Below, in pieces: positions 48,915 to 58,060 of a DNA stretch of 64,000 nt (position 1 is its first letter; every line of letters starts with the position of its first letter). The position numbers and the translations under genes are program-made. Location: positions 285,501 through 349,500 of the forward strand of contig NC_133566.1 of assembly GCF_048773025.1 (NCBI RefSeq), given 5' to 3'. The notes under the pieces were generated by a model. The model was not told the DNA's origin. It ran no database searches and was given only the letters and a program-made list of their open reading frames with translations. This DNA comes from Camelus bactrianus. Lineage: Eukaryota; Chordata; Mammalia; Artiodactyla; Camelidae.

Positions 48915-50857
48915 CTGACAATCAAATCAAACAAGATTATAAAACCTCACTCTTCTGGACAGTTAATTAGTTCATCTTAATAATGTAACTTCTAAATATA
49001 CATTTTAATTTCCCAGTTAAACTGTTTAAAAACTACCTAAAACAAAAACTCTGAAAGACAAATATATTTAAAGTGGCATTAAAATTATATTCAAATTAAC
49101 ATAAAAGAGGCTTTAAAATAGGAAAAACAAATTGCAATTTCCCATTAAACAGGCTGTTTAATTCCAATGTGTAAAATAATAAACTAAGACATTTATTTTT
49201 GGCTTCCCACACCACTTTTATTTGTATTCACTTTGGTGATTTTAATCTCTATCTTGGATTTGAAAATTCTTGATCATAGTCTCTCCTGGCTACACAGTTA
49301 ACACCCTAATAGCAGAATCTATGTTTGATTTATCCTGTCACTATGGTAACTACTTACACATTTAATACTTATTAAGTAAATATACAAAGGGGATAGACCT
49401 AATCTTCTTCTTGGCCCTGAAATTCTTACTACCCCTCCTATAAAAGCAGGAGCCTCTTCTGTAAGACAGAGTGTAAATGTATCTCCTGAGAAGGATTCTC
49501 CAACAAGGGCTGTCTTTACAGAGTGCTTTTAGATAAGATGTTTTATGGGACATTTCAATAAAAGGATCAAGTACCTAAGCTTCCCAGTATGGTGGGAGTT
49601 GTGATGGGCATGGGAGGATGCTCACTTGGGAGGATGAGATGTTAAAGACACAAACAGTGTAAAGGATAGGGCAAGATGAAGGGTGATTGGGAAACAGGAC
49701 CACAGAGATGTGACATCTACTTCCCACTGTCATCTAAGTGATACCTACTTGAAAGAAACATTTCTACAGTTAAATTCTATAATGGGGGATTATTTAAATG
49801 AAGCACACATATACTCAATGAATAGATTACATAATTTTTAGAGATTCAGAGTGCATTAGCGTTATCAGAGTACTTTTTACATCAATAACTAGTATTTATA
49901 AATTCCTGTGTGCTAATAAATAAGTATTTGGAATTATTTCCATTTCGCTTTTAGGCCTACTACAGCTTAACCTATTCACTGCACTGATACAGAGTAATTT
50001 TTCTAATGAATAAATATGATAATGTACAACCTTGTTAAAGATTCTTTAATTTCCCCAACACCAGATTTATGAACATTTAGGCCTATGTGTCAGGCCAAAT
50101 TTCTTACCAGCTTTTTCACCAACACCTTACATTTAGGTTATATTGCATTACCCAGAGGTCGGGAAATGTTCTTTCACACATCCACATCTTTATTAGGTCC
50201 TGTGTCCTCTGAGGAGAAACCTTCTCACCACTTTCACATCCTTCCATTTTACAGCCTAACCACTAATCCTTCTGTAAACACCTTCTAATGCTTTCCAACC
50301 TCACCAGCTACCCCAGGGTTTTAGCTTCACTCTTCTGTAATTGTCCTCCACTGTATATAGTATCCAATATTCAAGTGAAGTATGAGTCCTCATTTACAGG
50401 TCTGTGGCTTTTCTAGATTACAAAGTATTTGGATTCAGTAACGTCCTTTTATCACTGTTGCTGCTAGAATTCATTTCATAGGATGTGATACATAGTAACC
50501 ACACAATAAATACTTAATGAATGAATGAATGAATAGCCAAGGCAATCTTCACAGCCAAGGTTTTCCCATCCCAGCCCACTATTCTTTCTGTTATATCAGA
50601 GACTCTGCCCCATGAAACAATAGACCCTGCACATTTTAACAAATGTGTACAATTATTAGGAACTATTATTAGAACAGAGACTAGCACTACTGATCTCAGA
50701 GTTATGTCACATAAGTAGTGTATTAAAGCTTGTTCTGATTTGTTATTTATACAAATCAGCTATGTCTGTCACAAGTTTAAATATTAGTAATTTAGAAAAC
50801 AAAAGTTATTGACTAATCTACTCATCAGAAAACATTATGACAGATCTCTTTACATAC
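48915..50857. other. Junction zone between the USP32-like and NAALAD2-like segments
   Basis: No exon is recognised. AT-rich sequence contains an ATGA repeat near 50515-50533 (gaatgaatgaatgaatga). The breakpoint between the two duplicated gene segments must lie in this ~1.9 kb, but I cannot place it by eye. Confidence 0.45.
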
Positions 50858-50925
50858 CTCTTTTGTCAGTTTATATACCAACTGGAAAAGAAGGGGTGTA
50901 CAGTCAACTCTGAGAGTGTAATTGC
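50858..50925 (-). pseudogene. NAALAD2: NAALAD2/FOLH1-like exon: [12 protein letters not shown] segment
   Basis: A 68-nt exon between acceptor ttttgcag and donor gtatgt reads [19 protein letters not shown] then TKE, fully open. It matches the glutamate carboxypeptidase II family just after the metal-binding region. The LVYKLTKE end is closer to NAALAD2 than to FOLH1. These are type II membrane zinc peptidases that cleave terminal glutamate from peptides and folates. This is the last family exon seen on this strand. Confidence 0.87.
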
Positions 50926-51065
50926 CTGCAAAATAAATGAGAGTATTTTAATACCTCCAAATGGACTTCAAACCTATATTTAATTCTAACTTTATTTTCT
51001 AATTATAAACAAGATATAACAGATTTCAAATTGAAGGCATCATTCCTGGAGAATTTAAAATAGGG

Positions 51066-51490
51066 TGGACCCTAGAGATTATCATATTAAGTGAAGTATG
51101 TCAGAAAAAGGCAAATATCAAATTATATCACTTTTATGTGGAATGTAAACAAAAAATGATAAAAAATGAACTTATTTACAAGCCAGAAATAGACTCACAG
51201 ACATAGAAAAGAAACTATGGTTACCCAAAGGGAAAGGGGGAAGGGAAGAAATATGTTAGGAGTTTGGGATTAACATATATACATTATTATATATAAAACA
51301 GATAAACAACCAGGACCTACTGTATAGCACAGGGAATTATATTCAGTATCTTATAATAAACTACAATGGAAAAGAATCTAAAAACAATGTATATGTATAT
51401 GTATATGTATATAACTGAATAACTTTGCTGTACACCTAAACTAATATTACAAATCAAATATACTTCAGTAAAAACAAATAAATAAAATTT
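51066..51490 (+). mobile_element. LINE-1 3' end, 5'-truncated
   Basis: Late ORF2/3'UTR text: 'attaagtgaagtatgtcag', 'atagactcacagacatag', 'gtatagcacagggaatta' and 'gctgtacacctaaactaa'. It ends in an A-rich tail at about 51490. It lies in an intron of the NAALAD2-like segment, antisense to it. Confidence 0.85.
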
Positions 51491-52243
51491 TAGAATAGAC
51501 AGATATGTAGATAGATAGACAAACAGACAGACAGTCTGGCTAAAACTAAAACACAAGGTGGAAATAACTCTTCAGGAGCCAGAGATGCTGCAGCACACAC
51601 TCAGGATAGAAGACTGCAGAGGCGGACTCTGCTGGTAAGGCCGCAGCTCCTACAGTAACAGTAAGCATCATTGCCAATTACAGCAGCAGCACTTAGGGGC
51701 CTTTGGCAAAGGAAGTGGTAAGGCCATAATGTTCATTTTTTTAACCATTTGTTCAATTCAATATCAAGACTTTAGACTATAGCATGTCAGTAACTAACAT
51801 GTGTCCGGTGACACTTACCTAGAAATAACCATAATATGATGAAAGCGTACAGATGCACATGCCACATGTCAGGGTCAAAAGGAAGTCTGTAGTGGGTGCT
51901 TATTTCAAAGTCGTTCCAATACATACAGGAAGTATTTCTGTATGAAATATTTTAGCCCAACTTTTAAAAATAGCTCCACAGGAAGAATGTGAAAAGTACT
52001 AAAGTTTTAAGTAGTAATCCAAGATCGGCAAATGGTAAATATACAAAAGAAATTAGGATCAATAGCTTAGTTATGAATCATATTGATTCACTTGAATCAT
52101 AATAATTTTCTCTCTGGTAAAATGGAGAAATGGAAGTATTATTGAGGCATCTCATAGAAAGAGGATAATCTTAATTTATGAGTTGGAGTTGATAGACTTA
52201 AATACTGGTATATTATTTAATGACAATCTGAAATAAAATTTAC

Positions 52244-52307
52244 CTTCTGTGTATGAGTCTGCATTGACATATGCAACCCCTCTCTCCTGGAGTGTTTTCA
52301 CATTCTC
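52244..52307 (-). pseudogene. NAALAD2: NAALAD2/FOLH1-like exon: metal-ligand aspartate segment
   Basis: A 64-nt exon after acceptor acttcaactacag, ending at donor gtaaat, reads ENVKTLQERGVAYVNADSY then TEG, fully open. The aspartate of VNADS corresponds to a zinc ligand of the family (D453 in human FOLH1 numbering) and is kept. ENVK is NAALAD2-like, while LQERGVAY is FOLH1-like. Phase (one base carried) fits the next exon at 50858-50925. Confidence 0.88.
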
Positions 52308-52807
52308 CTGTAGTTGAAGTAAAGTGGTCACTTAACTCACAGTGTTTACAATTGTGGAAATACAAGCAAAACAAACAAATTAATTCAGTAAAAGAGTGGT
52401 CTGCAGATACCATTATAAATCAAATGCCTATGCCTTTGACCATAATTTTAAGAAAATGCTATCAACTGGTTGATAATATTAATGCAATTAAAACAAGAAA
52501 GAAAAATATTATGATGCTGTAGCCACTGCTCATAGCAACAGCAGGGAGACCCAGAGGAAAACTGTCCTGATCCCCTGCACCATAATATGAAGGGGGAAGG
52601 CTTGGAGATGCTCAGCCTCACCCTGGATCTACTGGATGAGAACTGCTCAAAGTAAGGCCTGGAAATCTGTATTTTTAAAAGGTGTCCCTGGCAGTCCTTA
52701 CAGACATTAAGTATGAGATCCCTTGATGTTGGGGATCCAAGTAACTTTACAATATTAAAAGTGAGGAAGTTGGAAATTTGATTTATCCAGAATTTTTTTA
52801 AAGAGAA

Positions 52808-53035
52808 GATATTGATGAAGAAAAAGAAAAAAAAAGGAGGGGAAGATAGAGAAAAAACTAGAGGGAGAGAAGAGTGGCTATTAGGACAAAGACAAGACAT
52901 TTCTCTCTCACACACACGTGCACACATGCACACACATTCTAGAAAAATACAGCAGAAGAAGACTAATGTCATCACACACAGATGGGAATATGCAGAGAGA
53001 ACACTTTTATTCTCTCTTTCTCTCTCTCTCTCTAG
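52808..53035 (+). repeat. Simple repeats: purine-rich, CA-rich and TC-rich tracts
   Basis: A-rich/GGA tract at about 52808-52870, imperfect CA repeat at about 52908-52936, and TC repeat at about 53010-53034. They account for the low-complexity open frames on both strands. Confidence 0.85.
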
Positions 53036-54483
53036 CTTGCTACCTTATAAGAGCAGTTACAGTAAAAAAAAATTTAAAGCTGTGAGTGGTCATCCCACAA
53101 ATGAGGATTCTCACCTCTGCACTTGGCCACATGGGATAGATGACAGCTGATTCTGCTGCAGAGTTTCCATTATGACAGAGCTACAGTAGAAATAAAGAAG
53201 ATTCCTTAACTGTATGTAAAGAAGGTAAATGTGCTGCTGAATATGATCAAGAAGCTAGCAGAAAACGGGAAACAATATTCAAATTGTCTTTTAATTCACA
53301 TGAATTTAAATTAATTCAAGGCATATTATCTTATATCTTGGATTTACTTTATCTGTATTTTAAGGTGCTTAAATTATAGAAAGACACATGTATTGCTATA
53401 TACATGTATTCACAAGAAATTACATATTTCTAAAAGTAAATTACCTTAATGAATAAGAACTGATTCATCTAAATAACTGTATTATGAAATGTATGTTCAT
53501 AACACCAACATAATTATAAGACTTTGCAATATAAATGGAATCAACTGTGATACAAGTAACTGTGATTTTATTCCCTTAATTATTTGATTCATATTATTGT
53601 TTTAAAGTATGAGGAAATGAGTCAGAAGGAAAGCATTTTAAAAACTGGACACAATAGCAAGGAAGTTATGACATTCTTTAAATCAATTCTATAAAATTTG
53701 GACTCATAAATGATGAACAAAACAGAAGTTGGTCAAAGGAAAGCGCTTTTTGGTACACCTGCCTTTAAAAAAATACACAAGCTTACCTTGAACATGTAAG
53801 AACTTAGAGTTACTGGACAGAGATCCGAAGGGAAGAAGATGAAAGAAGGGGGCCTATGAGAGACACTTTAAAATAAAACATTAAGAGCCAGTGACAAATG
53901 AAAATTAATCATAATTGAATTAAAAATAAATCCTTGAAATTTTTAGAGTAATTCAATTTACAAAATCATTGTATTATACTTCCCAATCAGGCACTTTTGT
54001 AAATGGTAAAATATACGTATGGTTAAAATTTAGTATGGAATCCACAAAGGAGGGACTATAATCAGAGTATAGTCATCTTAAAAGAGCATGTTGTTTTCCT
54101 AGATAGAACAAATCCAAGGAAACTGTAAAAACTTGAAAATTAATGCCAAGGATCTAGATCAGCTTTTTCTATAAGCTAATTCACTTGTCAGAAGCAGCTT
54201 CCTAGGTTTGACTATTTCCTGAGCTTACAGATTTTACTTATCACAAAACAAATACAAATAGAAACTAAAATATTTTAACAATAATGAAAAAACTGGTTTG
54301 TGCTCAGTAATTAAGAGGTTGTTCTGTTTTGCCAAACTGATGTAAAAGCAAAAACAAACTCTATTTCTTAAATTTTCTTGAGTATTTATCCAAATTAAAA
54401 CCACATCAGGTAATGGAACACATCTGTGATTACCCTGAGATACATGTTGACCAAGAAGATAAGAAGTTTTCTGTCTTAGTTAC

Positions 54484-54565
54484 CTCAGCCCATCTGTGGA
54501 ACCCAGAAGTCCAAATTTTTCTGCATCCCAGCTGGCAAAAATGGTAGTTCTTCTCGGTCTCCAGC
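54484..54565 (-). pseudogene. NAALAD2: NAALAD2/FOLH1-like exon: catalytic SWDAEE segment, damaged
   Basis: An 82-nt exon between acceptor gattacag and donor gtaact reads [18 protein letters not shown] then LLGST. In the family this reads SWDAEEFG, where the first glutamate is the catalytic base and the second a zinc ligand. Here the second is lysine, so the site could not work. One base is also lost in the following TEWAE segment, shifting the frame. The exon is unmistakable but dead. Confidence 0.9.
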
Positions 54566-54661
54566 CTGTAATCATTGTTAACATACATGGTTAAGTACAT
54601 CTGCCTAAAAACAAAGGAAAATTCACTGAGTCACTGTCATCACTTGCCAAGGAAACATTTA

Positions 54662-54780
54662 CCTCTACTAATCAGTTTTCCAAAATTCTGGACAACTTCT
54701 TACAAATGGCAGTTCCACTGGTTAGGTCAATACCTCCAAATACCCAGGAGCCCTGATGATCTCCTAGAATAACACACCTG
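54662..54780 (-). pseudogene. NAALAD2: NAALAD2/FOLH1-like exon: zinc-binding GHRDSW segment, damaged
   Basis: A 119-nt exon between acceptor cctttccag and donor gtaaat reads [20 protein letters not shown] then [10 protein letters not shown] and, near its end, a TGA. The family pattern is VILGGHRDSWVFG, then G-A/G-ID. The zinc-ligand histidine and aspartate are both still present, but the stop and a one-base phase mismatch with the next exon show loss of coding. Confidence 0.88.
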
Positions 54781-55063
54781 TCTGGAAAGGAAAGCATTCA
54801 AAAGAATGACAACTTAGAATGTATTATAAAGAGCAGTAATTTATGTTTTTAAATTAAACTCCTCCTGCTTGAGTTTCCTACATAGAAAACCATCAAGGTA
54901 GTGTCTCCTTTTAGAATTTATCTTCCCCCCCCACATTTAATTATATCACATCAACCAGGAAAAAAATATATATTAAGAGTTGATTAAAATTTGTCTTCTC
55001 TTAATCCTGTAATCTTTGTAAAAACAAAATGCTTTAAGACATTTTTAAAATTCACCAATTCAC

Positions 55064-55149
55064 CAGGTTTCACAGATCCTCAGATAGTTCTGATTACATT
55101 GTAAATGCTTGTGATTTTCTTGATGTTATGAACATGCATTTTAACCTTC
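55064..55149 (-). pseudogene. NAALAD2: NAALAD2/FOLH1-like exon: KITRIYNV segment with stop
   Basis: An 86-nt exon between acceptor aattctag and donor gtgaat reads KVKMHVHNIKKITSIYNV, then IRTI, TGA, GSVKP. NAALAD2 reads KVRMHVYNINKITRIYNV then VGTIRGSVEP, so an arginine codon became the stop. The single base carried over gives the D of the next exon (D-R/RYVILGG). It is the most upstream exon of this gene found, so the segment holds five consecutive internal exons and no gene start. Confidence 0.88.
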
Positions 55150-56480
55150 CTAGAATTTCACAAAGGGAACAAATTACTTCACATAGAGCATTATGTCTAA
55201 CAGATTCCTTCCAATGTTTTATTATAGGTCTCAGAAGTACAGAAAACGGTTTAATAGGATGATAAATTCCCATATGCCCAAGATCTAAATTCAATCATTG
55301 TTAATACTGTTGAACTATTTGCAAGTGAGTTGCACACATCATGACAGATCTCTCATATGTACTTAAGAATGCACCTTATGGTGAAATTAAAAAAAAGTAT
55401 CAGTATTTTATATCTTTCCTCCCTCATAGCTCTATTGTTGGTATTTATTTAAACTTCAAAATACTCTATTATTCAACGTGACAAAGAATCTTGTTCTTAG
55501 CAATTTTTTTTTAAAAAAAATTTGTGTATTTGTCCATTTAGAGCTCAAATCAATTAAGGGATATGAGCCCCAGGTGCTTTTTTTGATATTTTGACCAGGG
55601 AAAATTTCTGTTTCTGACGTTTCTCTTAAATTGTTACTGAAGCTACATGCTCTGTTTTCCTTGTGTCTTTATGTGTCTGTTTATAAATCACATTTTTCAT
55701 TGTGTACCTCTAGAGGGTATTAATACATGAGATAATAAAGTCTCCTATGTTAAAGGAACTCCGTTCTAATTGAGTTAAACACATTTTTAAAAAATTCTTT
55801 TAAAATAAAATTGAACTTCTAATCCCTTAAGAGTTTTGAAATTTTAAAACAAGTTTCTTACAGAACTTATAAAATACTTGCAGAATCCAAATTCACATTG
55901 CTAAGGCAAATCATTAACCAACAAGACTGATCTAACCATTTTAGTTTAATAAAAACAGCTATATCCTCTCTGATTCATCAGTGTGAAGTTTCCCTTTCCC
56001 TTTACATTTCAAGCCAGTCAAACTAAAGTTCTGGTCACACCATGCTGTTTCCCAACCCTGCACAAGTTGTCCTCTGCAGCTGGCATTTACTGCCTGTCTT
56101 GATTCCATGGAAATCTGACTGTTTCTGTAAAATTAAGCTCAAAGAGCACATGTTCCATGATCATGCCTCCTCTACACCAGTGCTGTCCAGGGTTAGTAAC
56201 AGTAATGACTATGATGTATATGGAGCCATGTGACATTTACACGTTCATCACTGTGGCCATCTAACCCACCCCCACATAAGTGACAGGTGAACTTTGCTCC
56301 TTTCCCCCTTCTCTCCTACTCCTTCCCTTAAGTTAACCTAGTGTTTTGCATGCACAGCTTTTTGACAGTTATCTGAAACACTATTTTAAAATGTCAATTG
56401 AAAAGGGAAGATGAAATGTTACACCTGGCAGGGACGAAGAGAGGGGTGGGGAGTGGCCCAGAGGAAGCCGAACGGGATGC
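55150..56480. other. Junction zone between the NAALAD2-like segment and the HTT exon 1 block
   Basis: Mostly AT-rich; GC content rises from about 56420 into the CpG island. No HTT exon 2 and no further NAALAD2-type exon was recognised. The duplication breakpoint lies somewhere here. Confidence 0.45.
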
Positions 56481-56631
56481 GCGGCCTCGGATCACAACAC
56501 AGCCCTGTTCCTTCCTGAGTTTTGCAGCCGGGAAAGCAGAGGCCAGGGGCCCGGACCGCCTCGGGGCCTTTGGGGGAGGCCGAGGGTGGGACGGAGACCC
56601 ACGCAGGGCTGGGGAGGGGCCCGCAGGGACT

Positions 56632-56948
56632 CACCATCTGTGCAGCGGCTCCTGAGCCATAGCCGGGCGGGCGGCGGTGGCGGCTGAGGCTGCGGTGCCG
56701 GCTGAAGGGGCTGAGGCGGCAGTGGCGGCGGTGCCGGCTGAGGGGGCTGAGGCGGCGGCGGCGGTTGCTGTAAGGACTTGAGGGACTCGAGGGCCTTCAA
56801 AAGCTTTTCCAGGGTCGCCATGGCGGCCTCCCGCCCCGCGGGGACAGCCCCCGGAGTCGCCGGGCCGACTGGCTGTTCCGGTCAGCAGCGGTGGTAGTGA
56901 ATGGGGCTCGGGGCCGCCAGCAGCCGCGGACCCCAAGCGCCCGGCCAT
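56632..56948 (-). other. Upstream open frame extended across HTT exon 1
   Basis: The conserved upstream ATG of the HTT 5'UTR (56946-56948) opens MAGRLGSAAAGGPEPHSLP, the counterpart of the short human upstream frame. In human it ends after about 21 codons. Here a small length difference removes that stop and the frame runs about 105 codons, overlapping the HTT start. After the frameshifted proline region it emerges in huntingtin's own frame (AMAQEPLHR). It could at most yield a peptide unlike huntingtin. Confidence 0.6.
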
Positions 56949-56966
56949 CTTGGAGCCGTCCCGACA
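56635..56966 (-). pseudogene. HTT: Huntingtin (HTT) exon 1 with 5'UTR, frameshifted copy
   Basis: The start codon at 56819-56821 (minus strand) opens MATLEKLLKALESLKSL, then QQ and a proline-rich stretch with CAG/CCG codons. This is huntingtin's N17 segment, polyglutamine and polyproline. N17 differs from the usual MATLEKLMKAFESLKSF by three hydrophobic changes to leucine. The glutamine tract is only two codons. The end of the exon reads, in another frame, PAMAQEPLHR, matching PAVAEEPLHR, so about one base is missing in the proline-rich part. The donor (atg/gtgagtcc at 56634) is intact. The 5'UTR up to about 56966 follows human HTT closely, including the upstream ATG context ccaagatgg. No exon 2 was found downstream. 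Confidence 0.92.
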
Positions 56967-57222
56967 GCCCCCGCGGCCCTGCTTCCTGCCACTCTCGGTC
57001 GGTGGGGCGGGGCCGGACCGCGGGATTGACAGTCGGAGGCAGCGGCCTCCGCCAATGGCTGCCTCGCTCGCCCTTTGGGCTCAAAAAGCCGCCACGGCTG
57101 CTCGAGTCACTGCGTTCTTCCCGGCGAGGGGCGAGGGGTACTGCACGGAGATCGGGAGGGCGGTTTGGGGGCGGGGTTGCATGGCACGGCGAGGAGGGTG
57201 GGGAGGGCGGGGTGACTTGTGA

Positions 57223-57624
57223 TTGAGGGTCTCTCTTGGCGATGGGCGCCCCCAGACGAAGCCTAGCGGATGGCAGGGAGGCCGGGTAGTGGGCTGGGAG
57301 CCCGAGACCTCCCGGGGCGCTTGCCCACCCCGCGGCGCGGGCGGAGGGCCGGCTCGCCAGACAGCCTGCTATAATATGCTGACTGTTATATATTTGGCCT
57401 TACCCTTCTTAGTAGCCTCAAATCACTCCTTGTTCACCTTCATGATCATTACCGTAGATATACTTCTTACAATCCTCGTACTTAACTATGTTCCCTCATG
57501 CTACAGGGCCATACACATGCTATTCGCACTCTTAGAAATAATCTTCTACACAACAATCCCCTACTACCCTCAAGAGATTTGCCTACCTAATTCCAATCAC
57601 TCTCAGTGCTCAGCTAAATTGTGA
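57223..57624 (+). other. Unidentified hydrophobic open frame beside the HTT island
   Basis: The frame is open for 133 codons. The first ~45 codons are GC-rich island sequence. From about 57375 the composition changes abruptly and the frame reads MLTVIYLALPFLVASNHSLF and FMIITVDILLTILVLNYV, two likely membrane segments, with a third around IHMLFALLEIIFY. Third codon positions here are rich in C and A and poor in G, unlike the surroundings and reminiscent of mitochondrial genes. I could not match it to a mitochondrial protein or any nuclear family from memory. No promoter or splice site is assigned. Confidence 0.3.
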
Positions 57625-57890
57625 ATTCATAAAGCCCATTACATTAACATAATTTCTTAACACCATGTAATTCTCCTTTATCACAGTTATTAAATTATAC
57701 TTTATAATAACATAAAAACTCTTCCATGCATGAAGGTATATATTAAACAATTAAATTCACAGTATAAAGTTGTAAGTACATATACTGTATATTATGAAAA
57801 ATGTTAAGGAATAACGTATTATACTTAAATTCATTCACAAATTTTCATAGAAATATGGAAATATTTATTCCAAATTGGATCATCGCTATA

Positions 57891-57919
57891 TGTGTGTGTG
57901 TGTATATATATATATATTT
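57891..57919 (+). repeat. (TG)n(TA)n microsatellite
   Basis: A short run of tgtgtg followed by tatata. Confidence 0.9.
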
Positions 57920-58002
57920 CATGCTTCATTCACATTATAAGTTCTGATAAAGTACTGCCAACAATTAACTTTTATACCCCAAATTACCAATAAAGGAATA
58001 GG

Positions 58003-58060
58003 AAAGAAGGGAGAAAAGAAGAAAGGAAAGAAGGAAAGAGGAAGGAAGGAAAGAAGGAAA
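58003..58060 (+). repeat. (AAGG)n-like polypurine tract
   Basis: Repeated aagg/gaaa words on the plus strand with no pyrimidine interruption for most of its length. Such tracts can form triplex DNA; nothing else is implied. Confidence 0.85.

Larger units (their letters stand above)
56490..57215. promoter_or_regulatory. HTT: CpG island with the HTT promoter, 5'UTR and exon 1 region
   Basis: Dense CpG and GGCGG runs, Sp1-type boxes (ggggcgggg near 57004 and 57170) and a CCAAT box (gccaatgg near 57050) upstream of the HTT start on the minus strand. CpG sites have not visibly decayed to TG/CA, so the island is either a young duplicate or has stayed unmethylated in the germ line. In the opposite direction, open frames at 56891-57226 have no family resemblance. 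Confidence 0.8.

Noticed and set aside
53795-53865. Possible minus-strand exon with donor gtaagc near 53790
   Set aside because: The pyrimidine tract and AG leave only a ~26-nt piece, with stops in one frame and no family match.
56891-57226. Plus-strand frames in the CpG island, possible antisense gene to HTT
   Set aside because: Stops are rare in GC-rich DNA, the residues are low-complexity arginine and glycine, and no start context or splice signal supports a gene.
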